Source: Curvibacter lanceolatus ATCC 14669 (GTDB taxonomy: Bacteria > Pseudomonadota > Gammaproteobacteria > Burkholderiales > Burkholderiaceae_C). From it: a stretch of DNA of 64,000 nt. Shown piece after piece: positions 8,328 to 16,402 of this stretch (its first letter is position 1; every line of letters starts with the position of its first letter). Location of the stretch: the NCBI RefSeq assembly GCF_000381265.1, contig NZ_KB906274.1, positions 1 through 64,000 of the forward strand, in the 5' to 3' direction. Position numbers and translations under genes: made by a program. The notes under the pieces are model-generated. The model was not told where the DNA came from. It worked only from the letters and a program-made list of their open reading frames with translations, and did no database searches.

Positions 8328-8341
8328 TTGATGAACATCAA
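8328..8341. promoter_or_regulatory. Perfect palindrome TTGATGAACATCAA upstream of the oxygenase operon
   Basis: The site is an inverted repeat with six-base arms (TTGATG / CATCAA) and a two-base spacer, in the 114 bp between the LysR start and the oxygenase ATG. It also matches the FNR/Anr consensus TTGAT-N4-ATCAA at all ten positions. It ends only 35 bases before the ATG, which is close for an FNR activation site. A LysR operator, or a repressing site over the promoter, is equally likely. What is seen is the palindrome; the bound protein is inferred. Confidence 0.5.
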
Positions 8342-8376
8342 GTCGAGAAGCACTTGGTCAACAACGGAGACAAGCG

Positions 8377-9438
8377 ATGTTCATCAAAAACCTTTGGTAT
8401 GTAGCCGCCTGGGACCATGAAGTCACCCAGGAAGGCCTGTTCAGCCGCACCATCATCGGTCTGCCTGTGCTGATGTACCGCACGCAAGAGGGCCAGGTGG
8501 TGGCCATGGAAGACCGCTGCTGCCACCGCGGGGCACCCTTGTCGGTGGGCCGGCGTGAGGGCGACTGTGTGCGGTGCATGTACCACGGCCTCAAATTTGA
8601 TGCGACCGGGCAATGCACCGAGGCCCCGGCCCAGGCCAGGATCCCGCCGCAGGCCAAGGTGCGCACCCTGCCGGTGGTTCAGCGCCACCGCTGGGTGTGG
8701 GTCTGGATGGGCGACCCGGAGCGGGCCGACCCTGACTTGATCCCGGATACCCAGTGGCTGGATCACCCGGATTGGCGAAGCGAGGATGGCTACATCCACT
8801 ACGACGTCAACTACCTGCTGATCTGCGACAACCTGCTGGATTTTTCGCATCTGCCCTTTGTGCACCCTTCCACGCTGGGTGGCAGCCCCGATTACGCATC
8901 GGCCCCTGCCAAGGTGGAGCGCCTGGACAACGGTGTCCGCATCACCCGTTGGGCCATCGGGACCGAAGCGCCGCCCTTTGCCACCGCCGTCAAGACATGG
9001 AGCGGCAAGGTGGACCGCTGGAACATCTACAACTTCACCTTGCCAGCCACCTTGCTGATGGATTCGGGCATGGCCCCCACCGGCACGGGCGCGCCTGAAG
9101 GCCAGCGCGTGGAGGCCCTTGAGTTCAGAGGGTGCCAGGCGATCACACCCGAAACCGAAAACTCCACCCATTACTTTTTCGCGCACCCGCACAACTTCTC
9201 GATCGACCAGCCCGAGGTGACCCGGTCGATTCACCAGGCCGTGGTGACGGCCTTTGACGAAGACCGCGCCATCATCACGGCCCAGCAGCGCAGCCTGGCC
9301 CTGGCGCCCGACTTCAAGATGGTGCCCTTTGGCATCGATGCCGCGCTCAACCAGTTCCGATGGGTGGTGGCGCGCCGCCTGGAAGAAGAAGCCCAAGAGC
9401 TGGCCGGCGGCCAGCCCGTGCCCAGGGCCAAGGCTTGA
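8377..9438 (+). CDS. Rieske non-heme iron oxygenase, VanA-like
   Basis: The protein has 353 residues. The Rieske [2Fe-2S] centre is formed by Cys48-x-His50 and Cys67-x2-His70 (CCHRG and CMYHG). The catalytic mononuclear iron site shows as DNLLDFSHLPFVHP with His158 and His163. Length and layout match single-component-oxygenase subunits of the vanillate O-demethylase type, which hydroxylate or demethylate aromatic acids using electrons from a separate reductase. That reductase is encoded seven bases downstream. The true substrate is unknown; vanillate is only one of several possibilities (phthalate or other carboxylated aromatics). The adjacent Bug gene suggests that the substrate is an acid. 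Confidence 0.88.
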   Translation: MFIKNLWYVAAWDHEVTQEGLFSRTIIGLPVLMYRTQEGQVVAMEDRCCHRGAPLSVGRREGDCVRCMYHGLKFDATGQCTEAPAQARIPPQAKVRTLPVVQRHRWVWVWMGDPERADPDLIPDTQWLDHPDWRSEDGYIHYDVNYLLICDNLLDFSHLPFVHPSTLGGSPDYASAPAKVERLDNGVRITRWAIGTEAPPFATAVKTWSGKVDRWNIYNFTLPATLLMDSGMAPTGTGAPEGQRVEALEFRGCQAITPETENSTHYFFAHPHNFSIDQPEVTRSIHQAVVTAFDEDRAIITAQQRSLALAPDFKMVPFGIDAALNQFRWVVARRLEEEAQELAGGQPVPRAKA

Positions 9439-9445
9439 GGCCGCC

Positions 9446-10402
9446 ATGGAACTGATCGTCAGCCAGATCACCCACGAGGCCCAGGACGTGCTGGGGCTGG
9501 AGCTCAGAGCGCCTTCGGGCGAGGCCCTGGCCCCCTTCACGGCCGGCGCCCATGTCGACGTGCACCTGCCCCATGGGCTGTGCCGGCAGTACTCCATCGC
9601 CAACGCCCCTGAGGAGCGGCACCGCTATGTGCTGGGCGTGGGCCTGGCCCCCGACAGCCGCGGCGGATCCGCCTTCATCCACCACCAGTTGCAGGTAGGG
9701 CAGCGGCTGAAGGTGGGGGCACCCCGGTGCTTGTTCGGCCTGTCAGACGCCGCCCATCAGCACCTGTTTGTGGCGGGGGGCATCGGCATCACCCCGATCC
9801 TCAGCATGATGGCGGCCTGCCAGGCCCGGGGGCAGCCCTGGCGCTTGCTGTATTGCGTGCGCTCACGGGCCAAAGCTGCGTATGCCTGGCCGCTGGCCCA
9901 GCTTGGAGGCAGGCACATCCTCTTGCACGTCGACGAAGAAGCCGGCGGGCAGCCCCCCGACCTGTCGGAGTTTCTGGGCCCCGCCGCGCCAGGGGTGCAT
10001 GTCTATTGCTGCGGCCCCTCAGGTTTGATGAGTGCCGTGGAGGCCGCCGCGCACCAGGCCGGCTTCGCGCAGGCGCAAGTCCATTTTGAGCGCTTCACGG
10101 CACAGGGCCCGGCAGCGGGGTCGACCCAAGGCCGGCAGGCCTTCACGGCCGTGCTGCACCGCTCGGGCCTGCGCGTGCCGGTGCCACCTGACGTGAGCCT
10201 GCTCGATGCGCTGGAGCAGCACGGGGTGCTGATCCCCTCTGCCTGCCGTGAAGGGCTCTGCCGCAGTTGCGAAGTGGGCATTGTCAGCGGCCAGGCCGAG
10301 CACCGCGATCACGTGTTGAGCGAGCACGAACGCCTGGCCCAGCGCTGCCTGCTGCCTTGTGTATCCCGATCGCTGAGCCCTGAGTTGGTACTGGACCTCT
10401 GA
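9446..10402 (+). CDS. VanB-like oxygenase reductase (FMN, NAD(P)H, [2Fe-2S])
   Basis: The protein has 318 residues from ATG 9446, seven bases after the oxygenase stop. A longer open frame upstream is a shadow of the oxygenase. Domain order is a flavin-binding barrel (RQYSIAN, about 50-56), an NAD(P)H-binding region (VAGGIGITPILSM) and a C-terminal plant-type ferredoxin with SACREGLCRSCEVG and a final CLLPC, giving the Cx4Cx2C...C ligands. This is the phthalate dioxygenase reductase/VanB layout. It should pass electrons from NAD(P)H to the adjacent Rieske protein. Confidence 0.9.
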   Translation: MELIVSQITHEAQDVLGLELRAPSGEALAPFTAGAHVDVHLPHGLCRQYSIANAPEERHRYVLGVGLAPDSRGGSAFIHHQLQVGQRLKVGAPRCLFGLSDAAHQHLFVAGGIGITPILSMMAACQARGQPWRLLYCVRSRAKAAYAWPLAQLGGRHILLHVDEEAGGQPPDLSEFLGPAAPGVHVYCCGPSGLMSAVEAAAHQAGFAQAQVHFERFTAQGPAAGSTQGRQAFTAVLHRSGLRVPVPPDVSLLDALEQHGVLIPSACREGLCRSCEVGIVSGQAEHRDHVLSEHERLAQRCLLPCVSRSLSPELVLDL

Positions 10403-10444
10403 GCCCAGACCTGTTGAAAAAGAAAATGAATTGGAGACAAAACC

Positions 10445-11497
10445 ATGAACACCCACACCACCTACATCACCCCCTCCACCCCCTCCACCCCCTCCACCCC
10501 CTCCACCCAGACTTCGCCCAAGGCCATGCGCCTCATCGGCGCCATCGCCGCACTGTTTTCAGCCCTGGCCGCGCCGGCACAGGCCCAGGACAGCTATCCG
10601 TCACGCCCGATCCGCATCGTGGTGCCCTATGCGGCAGGGGGCGCCACCGATTTTGTGGCGCGCAAGGTGGGTGAAGGACTCGCCAAATCCATGGGCCAGG
10701 CCATCGTCGTCGACAACAAAAGCGGCGCAGCCGGCGCCATCGGGGCTGCCGAGGTGGCGCGGGCCAAGGCCGATGGCTACACCTTGCTCATGACCATCAC
10801 CGACTCACAGGTCAACAACACCGCCTTGTTCAAAAGCCTCAGCTACGACCCCCTCAAAGACTTCATCCCCATCACCCAACTGGTGCGCAGCCCCACGCTG
10901 CTCTCCACCCACCCCGGCTCGGGCATCAAAAACATGGCAGATCTGAAGGCCAAAGCGGCCAGCGGCAGCCTGTCGTTCAGCTATGCCTCGTGGGGCATTG
11001 GCGGCCTGGGCCATCTGCAAGGCGAAACCCTGAGCCGCAGCCTGAACGCCGGCATGGTGCATGTGGCCCAACGGGGCGAAGCCCCCGTGATTTCAGATCT
11101 GCTGGCCGGCACGGTGGTGCTGGGCTATTCCTCCGTGGGCAGTGCCATGCAGCATGTGCCCAACGGCAAGCTGATTCCCTTGGCGGTCATGGGACGGCAG
11201 CGCTCCACCTCACTGCCGCAGGTGCCCACGATGCGCGAACTGGGCATGGCCGACCCGATCTACGACACCAGCGTCTGGATCGGCCTGCTGGCCCCCGCCA
11301 AGACCCCCGCCCCGGTCATCGACCGGCTGGCACGCGAGGTGCGGGCCATTGTGGGCGCACCCGATATGAGCCAACTGCTCAATGGCCGGGGCTTCGAGGT
11401 GATGAACTCGACACCGGAGCAGTTTGCAGAAGATTTCAAGCCCGAGTTCGAGGTGGTGACCCGCAAAATCAGGGAGTTGGGGGTTCAGCCCCAGTGA
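10445..11497 (+). CDS. Bug-family (TctC-like) solute-binding protein with a repeat-extended N-terminus
   Basis: The protein has 350 residues from ATG 10445, preceded by GGAGA. The mature part begins QDSYPSRPIRIVVPYAAGGATD, the hallmark of tripartite tricarboxylate transporter binding proteins, which capture carboxylic acids in the periplasm. Ahead of the signal peptide (MRLIGAIAALFSALAAPAQAQ) sit 27 extra residues made largely of a TPS repeat. An internal ATG at 10526 would give a normal signal peptide and may be the functional start. The gene follows the oxygenase and reductase by 42 bases and probably completes their operon. No TctA/TctB membrane genes are present, which is usual for Bug proteins. 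Confidence 0.88.
   Translation: MNTHTTYITPSTPSTPSTPSTQTSPKAMRLIGAIAALFSALAAPAQAQDSYPSRPIRIVVPYAAGGATDFVARKVGEGLAKSMGQAIVVDNKSGAAGAIGAAEVARAKADGYTLLMTITDSQVNNTALFKSLSYDPLKDFIPITQLVRSPTLLSTHPGSGIKNMADLKAKAASGSLSFSYASWGIGGLGHLQGETLSRSLNAGMVHVAQRGEAPVISDLLAGTVVLGYSSVGSAMQHVPNGKLIPLAVMGRQRSTSLPQVPTMRELGMADPIYDTSVWIGLLAPAKTPAPVIDRLAREVRAIVGAPDMSQLLNGRGFEVMNSTPEQFAEDFKPEFEVVTRKIRELGVQPQ
10471..10506 (+). repeat. Four perfect 9-bp tandem repeats (CCCCTCCAC)
   Basis: Four identical copies of CCCCTCCAC lie head to tail just after the start of the Bug gene and encode repeated Pro-Ser-Thr. The unit is three codons long, so copy-number change would lengthen or shorten the protein without a frameshift. 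Confidence 0.85.
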
Positions 11498-11502
11498 CGC
11501 GC

Positions 11503-11526
11503 TGGCCAGGGGGCGAAGTCTGGCCA
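11503..11526. terminator. Possible bidirectional hairpin between convergent genes
   Basis: TGGCCAG and CTGGCCA form seven-base arms around a ten-base loop, between the Bug gene stop (11497) and the convergent esterase stop (11533). There is no U-run, so a terminator role is tentative. Confidence 0.35.
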
Positions 11527-11532
11527 AGTGGA

Positions 11533-12555
11533 TCACCCCCCGAACTGCTGCGCCGCAAACGTCCAGGCCAGGCTTGACGCATCGGGCCCGCGCACATCGG
11601 CAAAGGCCTGCTTGGCAGCGCCCCCGCTCCAGGCGTGGCCCAGGCCGGCCACAAGCATCAGCCTGGCCACCAGGCGGCCTCGGTTCTTGAAGTCGGTCAC
11701 GGCCATGGGGTAGCGCTTGCCGCGCTGCAATCGCCGAACCTGGCCGGAGCGCGCGGAGGCCGCCTGCGCCCAGCTCTGGGCAGCGGCCTCGGCATTGGCC
11801 GGCGAGACTGTGGTGTCCGCATCGCCATGAATGACCAGCAGCGCGGGCCAATCTGCCGCCATGGTGTTCGGGGTGGCGCTCAATGGCAGGGTCGGGCGGC
11901 GTCCGCGCATGGCGCTGAACGCGGTCATGGTGGTGTTTGCGGTTCCGGGCGCCACCCCCGAATGCATGACCAATGCCTTGAACCGGCTCGAGTGGCGGGT
12001 GACCAGCAGGGCCGCCATGCTGGCCCCGGCCGACAAGCCTGCCATGGCGACCTGCCTGGGGTCCACCGGGTTCAGTGTGCACACCTGATCGATCGCCTTC
12101 AGGATGAGTTCTGCCTCTGCGTAGGCACGGCCGTGGAGGGTGGCAAACCAGTTCCAGCATCGCTGCGGGTTGGACAGGGGGTCTTGCTCCGGGTACAGCA
12201 CCAGGAATCGCTTCCTGGCCGCAACCCGGTTCATGCCGGTGCACATCGCAAAGCCCTCGGCATCCTGGCCGCAGCCATGCAGCATCACCATGAGCGCCAG
12301 TTGTTCGCCGGGCTGAAGGTCGGGCGGGGCATAGAGGCGATAGCGCAGGGCGCCATCCACGCCCATGGCCAGGCCCCGTGTCCAGGTGCCGGCGCTGGCG
12401 CGTACACCGGGCCGTGGTGCTGCGGCTTTGCGGCGTGCCTGCTTCATTGCGCGGCCGGCAGAGGCGCTGGCCATGCGGGTGGTCATGCGTGCCAGGGTCA
12501 TGGCGCCCCGCGCAAACGCCTTGGCCCAACGCGCTGTGCGCAAGCGCTTTTTCAT
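11533..12555 (-). CDS. PHB-depolymerase-type esterase (alpha/beta hydrolase)
   Basis: The protein has 340 residues. HGCGQD at 93-98 forms the oxyanion region, GLSAG (173-177) is the nucleophile elbow with Ser175, HGDADTTVSP supplies the Asp, and GLGHAWSGG the His. This pattern belongs to the esterase/PHB depolymerase (LpqC/PhaZ-like) family acting on polyhydroxyalkanoate oligomers or feruloyl-type esters. The first 60 residues are very basic with no clear hydrophobic core, so a classical signal peptide is doubtful. It stands alone and converges on the Bug gene. The actual substrate is not shown by the sequence. Confidence 0.85.
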   Translation of the reverse strand: MKKRLRTARWAKAFARGAMTLARMTTRMASASAGRAMKQARRKAAAPRPGVRASAGTWTRGLAMGVDGALRYRLYAPPDLQPGEQLALMVMLHGCGQDAEGFAMCTGMNRVAARKRFLVLYPEQDPLSNPQRCWNWFATLHGRAYAEAELILKAIDQVCTLNPVDPRQVAMAGLSAGASMAALLVTRHSSRFKALVMHSGVAPGTANTTMTAFSAMRGRRPTLPLSATPNTMAADWPALLVIHGDADTTVSPANAEAAAQSWAQAASARSGQVRRLQRGKRYPMAVTDFKNRGRLVARLMLVAGLGHAWSGGAAKQAFADVRGPDASSLAWTFAAQQFGG

Positions 12556-12790
12556 TTCAGTGGCTCCATGATCAGGCTCGGATTTCGGTGCCAGGCCGGT
12601 GCATCAAGAGCACCCAGCGCTGCTGGCATCACGCCCAGTGGCCTGGGGAGCGATCCGTCCGAACAGAACGCCATGGGGGGCCTAGCCGCCCTTGCATGCC
12701 AAAGCCCCCGCCAAGTGCGCGAAGCCTTCCGGGCGCTTGCAGCGTGGATGGCGTCAGTCCTCGGCGCAGGCCTCGGTGAACGCCATGCAT

Positions 12791-13207
12791 TCACACCTCG
12801 CTGTAGGGCGTGCCGTAGAACTTGTGGATGCTTCCGGCCCAGGCCTTGTCGGCAATCGCAGGCCAGTGGCCCTTGTCGAAGCCGGGTGCGTTCTTGAGCA
12901 CATCCTTGGGCGTGTTCAGCGTGAAGCGCTTGTTGTGGGTGTCCAGCGACAGGGCCGCCCAAGGCACGGCGAACAGCTTGTCGCCCAGGCCCAGCAGGCC
13001 GCCAAAAGACAGCACCGCATAGTCGATCTGCCCGGTGGCCATGACGACCATGAACTCCTTGATGTCACCAAGCTTCTCGCCTTCACGGTTGTAGACATCA
13101 TTGCCCAGCAAGGTGTCGGCACCCATGATGGCAGGGCCAGGGCCGTCGGCGTTCTTGGCATACATGCCGAAGTTGTCGCGAGTCACGTAATTGCTTGTCA
13201 TGTTCAT
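12791..13207 (-). CDS. PRC-barrel domain protein
   Basis: The protein has 138 residues from ATG 13207 (MNMTSNYVTRDNFG). Longer frames upstream carry no family features. The core MGADTLLGNDVYNREGEKLGDIKEFMV...DYAVLSFGG is a PRC-barrel, a small beta-barrel found in photosynthetic reaction centres, RimM and many stress proteins. The segment that follows (KLFAVPWAALSLDTHNKRFTLN) is typical of the soluble stress-associated proteins of this family in betaproteobacteria. It has no signal peptide or membrane segment. The function is unknown. Confidence 0.8.
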   Translation of the reverse strand: MNMTSNYVTRDNFGMYAKNADGPGPAIMGADTLLGNDVYNREGEKLGDIKEFMVVMATGQIDYAVLSFGGLLGLGDKLFAVPWAALSLDTHNKRFTLNTPKDVLKNAPGFDKGHWPAIADKAWAGSIHKFYGTPYSEV

Positions 13208-13588
13208 TCCTGGTGTTGGCATAAGCGCCATCGGGATCCACCTGACTGCCCACATTGACAGCGCAGATGAACGCCTGATGCACGGTATCGCGCAGATCAC
13301 ACAGGGTCTGTGCTCAAGCCAACGGAGCCGGGCCCCCACTGTGGCCGGCGTGGGGCGTGGCCCCAAGAGCACTCTTTTAGAACCAAATGAAATAAATCAA
13401 TTGTTCAATATAAATTGCTGTTATATTCGGCGGGTGACATCGCGATGGTAGCCAGCTTGGCAAGCCCCCGGTGTCACACACAAAGAGAGTGCCACCTCAT
13501 TCGAGGCGGGCCCTCCAGTTGGTTTGTAGAGCTGCAGCCAACAGAGTCCACCATGCTCACGCAGCTTGATGCAAGCCTGCGTTTCTGA
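13208..13588. other. AT-rich promoter-like region and leader
   Basis: About 380 bases separate the PRC-barrel gene from the next plus-strand gene. 13376-13435 is strikingly AT-rich and probably holds promoters for one or both sides. Nearer the next gene, GTTGG and CCAAC can pair within the leader (about 13518-13541). A mini-ORF of 11 codons (ATG 13553, stop 13586-13588) ends immediately before the ATG at 13589. Confidence 0.45.
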
Positions 13589-13828
13589 ATGAATCAGATT
13601 TCAAAGACCTCCATTTCCATGGGCCAGTACGTCGTTTCGCCCACGACACACCCGACCGATTGCGGCCGCTTCCGCGCCTCTTTTTCGGTCCACCGCTCTC
13701 TCGGCAACGGCAGCTACTGCCGCGTTTTCCGCTTTGACAAGGCCTTCGCCTCGCGCGAGGCGGCCCGGCTCTTTGCCGTGACGCAGGGCTGGTTGCAAAC
13801 GTGCATGGCATCGCCTCCCGTTTGCTGA
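13589..13828 (+). CDS. Small unknown protein upstream of the RRM gene
   Basis: The frame encodes 79 residues; MGQYVVSPTTHPTDCGRFRA from the internal ATG 13619 may be the true start. It contains one compact, positively charged region (RFRASFSVHR, CRVFRFDKAF) and no signal peptide. I do not recognise a family name. The gene has a plausible ATG and the same direction as the RNA-binding protein that starts 120 bases downstream. A small hairpin (GCGCC/GGCGC at 13874-13888) lies between the two. It may be co-transcribed with the RRM gene. Whether it is translated is uncertain. Confidence 0.5.
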   Translation: MNQISKTSISMGQYVVSPTTHPTDCGRFRASFSVHRSLGNGSYCRVFRFDKAFASREAARLFAVTQGWLQTCMASPPVC

Positions 13829-13947
13829 CGACTCGCTTCAGCCAGATCCGATCCAATCCCCCCGAGCTGCAAAGCGCCTTCGTGGCGCCCGCCAGCATCA
13901 TGAATGGGTGCCACAAGCTGCGCACCGCAATCCAGAAAGGCTCCAAC

Positions 13948-14298
13948 ATGAGCACCAAAATCTACGTGGGCAACCTGCCCTACTCTGTCGACGACGCCAG
14001 CCTGAAAAGCAATTTTTCTGAGTTCGGCAGCGTTTCATCCGCCAAGGTGATGATGGACCGCGAAACGGGCCGCTCCAAGGGCTTCGGCTTTGTGGAAATG
14101 GCCTCCCTTGAGGTGGCCCAGGCCGCCATCACCGGCCTGCACGGCATGTCGGTCGATGGCCGCTCGATTGTGGTCAACCTGGCCCGTCCGCGCGAAGACA
14201 GCAACAAGTCCGGCGGCTACAGCGCAGCCGGTTACACCGCCACCCAACGCAAAGACGTGGGCTATGGCACGGGCGGGTACGGCGGCGGACGCTACTGA
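13948..14298 (+). CDS. Glycine-rich RRM RNA-binding protein
   Basis: The protein has 116 residues from ATG 13948 with AAAGG upstream. The RNA recognition motif fills residues 1-80: RNP2 is IYVGNL and RNP1 is KGFGFVEM. The tail is rich in Gly and Tyr (GGYSAAGYT, GYGTGGYGGGRY). This is the layout of the small Rbp proteins of cyanobacteria and proteobacteria, often cold-induced RNA chaperones. A strong hairpin with a U-run follows the stop. An upstream frame beginning at 13801 is an artefact. Confidence 0.93.
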   Translation: MSTKIYVGNLPYSVDDASLKSNFSEFGSVSSAKVMMDRETGRSKGFGFVEMASLEVAQAAITGLHGMSVDGRSIVVNLARPREDSNKSGGYSAAGYTATQRKDVGYGTGGYGGGRY

Positions 14299-14316
14299 TC
14301 TCCGCCCAGTCCAGTC

Positions 14317-14349
14317 AAAGGCCTGCTCATTTGAGCCGGCCTTTTTTTT
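14317..14349 (+). terminator. Rho-independent terminator after the RRM gene
   Basis: AAAGGC and GGCCTTT-type arms flank a loop and are followed by eight T, about 20 bases after the RRM stop codon. Confidence 0.8.
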
Positions 14350-14420
14350 CATCCGGGCAGCCTCAAGGGCAGGAGCCTGCACCCCATACCTCAGCGGCCT
14401 GCCACGCTCCCCAGGACACC

Positions 14421-15167
14421 TTGACCAAACCCCATCCCACCACCCCGCCCGACCCACGCCTCAACCAGATCCTCGCGGCGCTGCCCGCCGCTGACTACGC
14501 CCGCTTGCGGCCAGACCTCGAACTGGTGGACATGCCGCGCGGCTGGACGATGTCAGAGTCGGGTGACCATGTGACGCACCTGCACTTTCCCACCTCGGGC
14601 ATCGTGTCTTTGGTCTACGCACTGGAGGATGGGGCATCGAGCGAGATCGCGTTGGTCGGCAACGAGGGCTTGATCGGCATCTCCATCTACATGGGAGGTG
14701 AGAGCCTGCCCAGCAGCACCGAGGTGCAATGCGCCGGCCAGGCCTATCGGCTGAGCCGCAAGGTGATGAAGCATGAGTTTGCCCTGGGTGGCCAGTTGCA
14801 GCGGCTGGCCCTGCTCTACACCCAGGCCCTGATTGTGCAGACCTCGCAAATGGCAGTGTGCAACCAGCACCACACCGTCGAGCAGCGATTGGCCCGTTGG
14901 ATTCTGATGAGCATGGACCGGCTGCAGAGCAACAAGATGGCCATCACCCAGGAGCGGATCTCGCTCATGCTGGGGGTGCGCCGTGAAAGCATCACGATGG
15001 CAGCAGCGGCGCTGCAAAAGGACGGCATGATCGAAAGATCGCGCGGCGTCATCAGCCTGGTGGATCGCCCGCTCCTGGAAGAGCGCGTTTGTGAGTGCTA
15101 CCTGGCCGTCAAACAGGAATGCGAGCACTTGATGCCGCAACCGAGCACGCCAAAGGCCGGTACCTGA
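14421..15167 (+). CDS. Crp/Fnr-family transcription regulator
   Basis: From TTG 14421 (AGGA just upstream) the protein has 248 residues. A longer open frame from 14331 starts inside the preceding terminator and is unlikely. The cyclic-nucleotide-binding-like barrel occupies about 20-145 and the Crp winged helix 165-235, with ITQERISLMLGVRRESITMAAAAL as recognition helix. The N-terminal Cys cluster of FNR is missing, so it should not be an oxygen-sensing Fe-S protein. This subgroup is common in Burkholderiales. The ligand is unknown. It precedes moaA by 180 bases, so a link to nitrate respiration is possible but unproven. Confidence 0.85.
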   Translation: MTKPHPTTPPDPRLNQILAALPAADYARLRPDLELVDMPRGWTMSESGDHVTHLHFPTSGIVSLVYALEDGASSEIALVGNEGLIGISIYMGGESLPSSTEVQCAGQAYRLSRKVMKHEFALGGQLQRLALLYTQALIVQTSQMAVCNQHHTVEQRLARWILMSMDRLQSNKMAITQERISLMLGVRRESITMAAAALQKDGMIERSRGVISLVDRPLLEERVCECYLAVKQECEHLMPQPSTPKAGT

Positions 15168-15345
15168 AGGTCGACCCTGGGTGCGCAGGGGTCATCTGGC
15201 AACTGGGCAAGTGATCGCGGGTGTTCACAGCAGCTCGACCCGTGACAACACGCCTGAATGGATGCCTTGAGCGACACAGGCCCCGAGGCCCCATCCTCCT
15301 TCAGAACGATGGCGCCATGAACCGGGTCTGCCTACAGTGCTGCCC

Positions 15346-16344
15346 ATGTCTGCCACCAATGCCTTGCCAACGCTGATCGACCCCTTCGGGCGACGCATCG
15401 ATTACCTGCGCGTGTCGATCACCGACCGCTGCGACCTGCGCTGCACCTACTGCCTGCCCAAAGGCTTCAAGGGCTATGAAGAGCCGGCCCACTGGCTGCG
15501 CCCGCCCGAGTTGCTGCGCCTGCTGGGCCTGTTTGTGCGCAGCGGCGTGGCCAAGGTGCGCCTCACCGGGGGCGAGCCCCTGCTGCGGGGCGGCCTGACC
15601 GGGCTGGTGCGCGGCATCGCGGCGCTGCCGGGGCTGCGTGACCTGTCCCTGTCGAGCAACGGCACCCAACTGGCCCGCCTGGCCGCCGAATTGCGCGACG
15701 CCGGCCTGCAGCGGCTCAACATCAGCCTGGACACCCTGGACCGGCGCTGCTTCGCCCGCATCACCGGCCGCGACGCACTGGACAGCGTGCTGAGCGGCCT
15801 GCAGGCCGCCCAGGCCGTGGGCTTCAACCCTATCAAACTCAACATGGTGGTGCAGCCGGGCGTGAACCTGGACGAGGTCGAGAGCGTGCTGGCCTTTGCC
15901 ATGACCCACGGGCATGTGCTGCGGCTGATCGAACCCATGCCCATGGGCAGCACCGGCCAAGCCGTGGCGGCTCCCGACCTCAGCGCCCTGGGGCAGCGCC
16001 TGGCCCAGCAGCATGGCCTGCTGCCCTGCGTGATGGGCCAGGGCAGCGGCCCGGCGCGCTACTGGGCCGGGCCCGATGGCCGCGCCAGCCTGGGCGTGAT
16101 CACCCCGATGTCGCAGCACTTCTGCGCCGCCTGCAACCGCGTGCGCCTGGGGGTGGATGGCACGCTCTACCTGTGCCTGGGCCAGAACGACCGGGTGCCG
16201 CTGGGCCCGATGCTGCGCGCCGGCGCCAGCGATGCCGAACTGTTGCAGGCCCTGCACGCCGGCATCGCGGCCAAGCCCGAACGCCATGTCTTCCAAGAGC
16301 AACCTCAGCATGTAATGCGATTCATGGCGCAAACTGGTGGATGA
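15346..16344 (+). CDS. moaA: GTP 3',8-cyclase, molybdenum cofactor synthesis
   Basis: The protein has 332 residues from ATG 15346. The radical SAM cluster is Cys29-x3-Cys33-x2-Cys36 (CDLRCTYC), followed by the SAM-binding LTGGEPLLR. The second, substrate-binding cluster is Cys260, Cys263 and Cys277 (CAACNR...C). MoaA usually ends in Gly-Gly, and this protein does (QTGG). It converts GTP to 3',8-cyclo-7,8-dihydro-GTP, the first step to molybdopterin. Its place next to narXL and narGHJI fits supply of the cofactor for nitrate reductase. Confidence 0.95.
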   Translation: MSATNALPTLIDPFGRRIDYLRVSITDRCDLRCTYCLPKGFKGYEEPAHWLRPPELLRLLGLFVRSGVAKVRLTGGEPLLRGGLTGLVRGIAALPGLRDLSLSSNGTQLARLAAELRDAGLQRLNISLDTLDRRCFARITGRDALDSVLSGLQAAQAVGFNPIKLNMVVQPGVNLDEVESVLAFAMTHGHVLRLIEPMPMGSTGQAVAAPDLSALGQRLAQQHGLLPCVMGQGSGPARYWAGPDGRASLGVITPMSQHFCAACNRVRLGVDGTLYLCLGQNDRVPLGPMLRAGASDAELLQALHAGIAAKPERHVFQEQPQHVMRFMAQTGG

Positions 16345-16402
16345 AGGGCATCGACAACACCCAAAAGCGCACAATCCACGCTTCAAACAATGGGGAATTG
16401 GA

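Noticed and set aside
8338-9603. 421-residue minus-strand frame over the Rieske oxygenase
   Set aside because: No family motif, and it overlaps the clearly coding oxygenase and its promoter.
11210-12529. 439-residue minus-strand frame overlapping the esterase
   Set aside because: It is the out-of-frame shadow of the esterase; the frame at 11533-12555 has the full catalytic triad.
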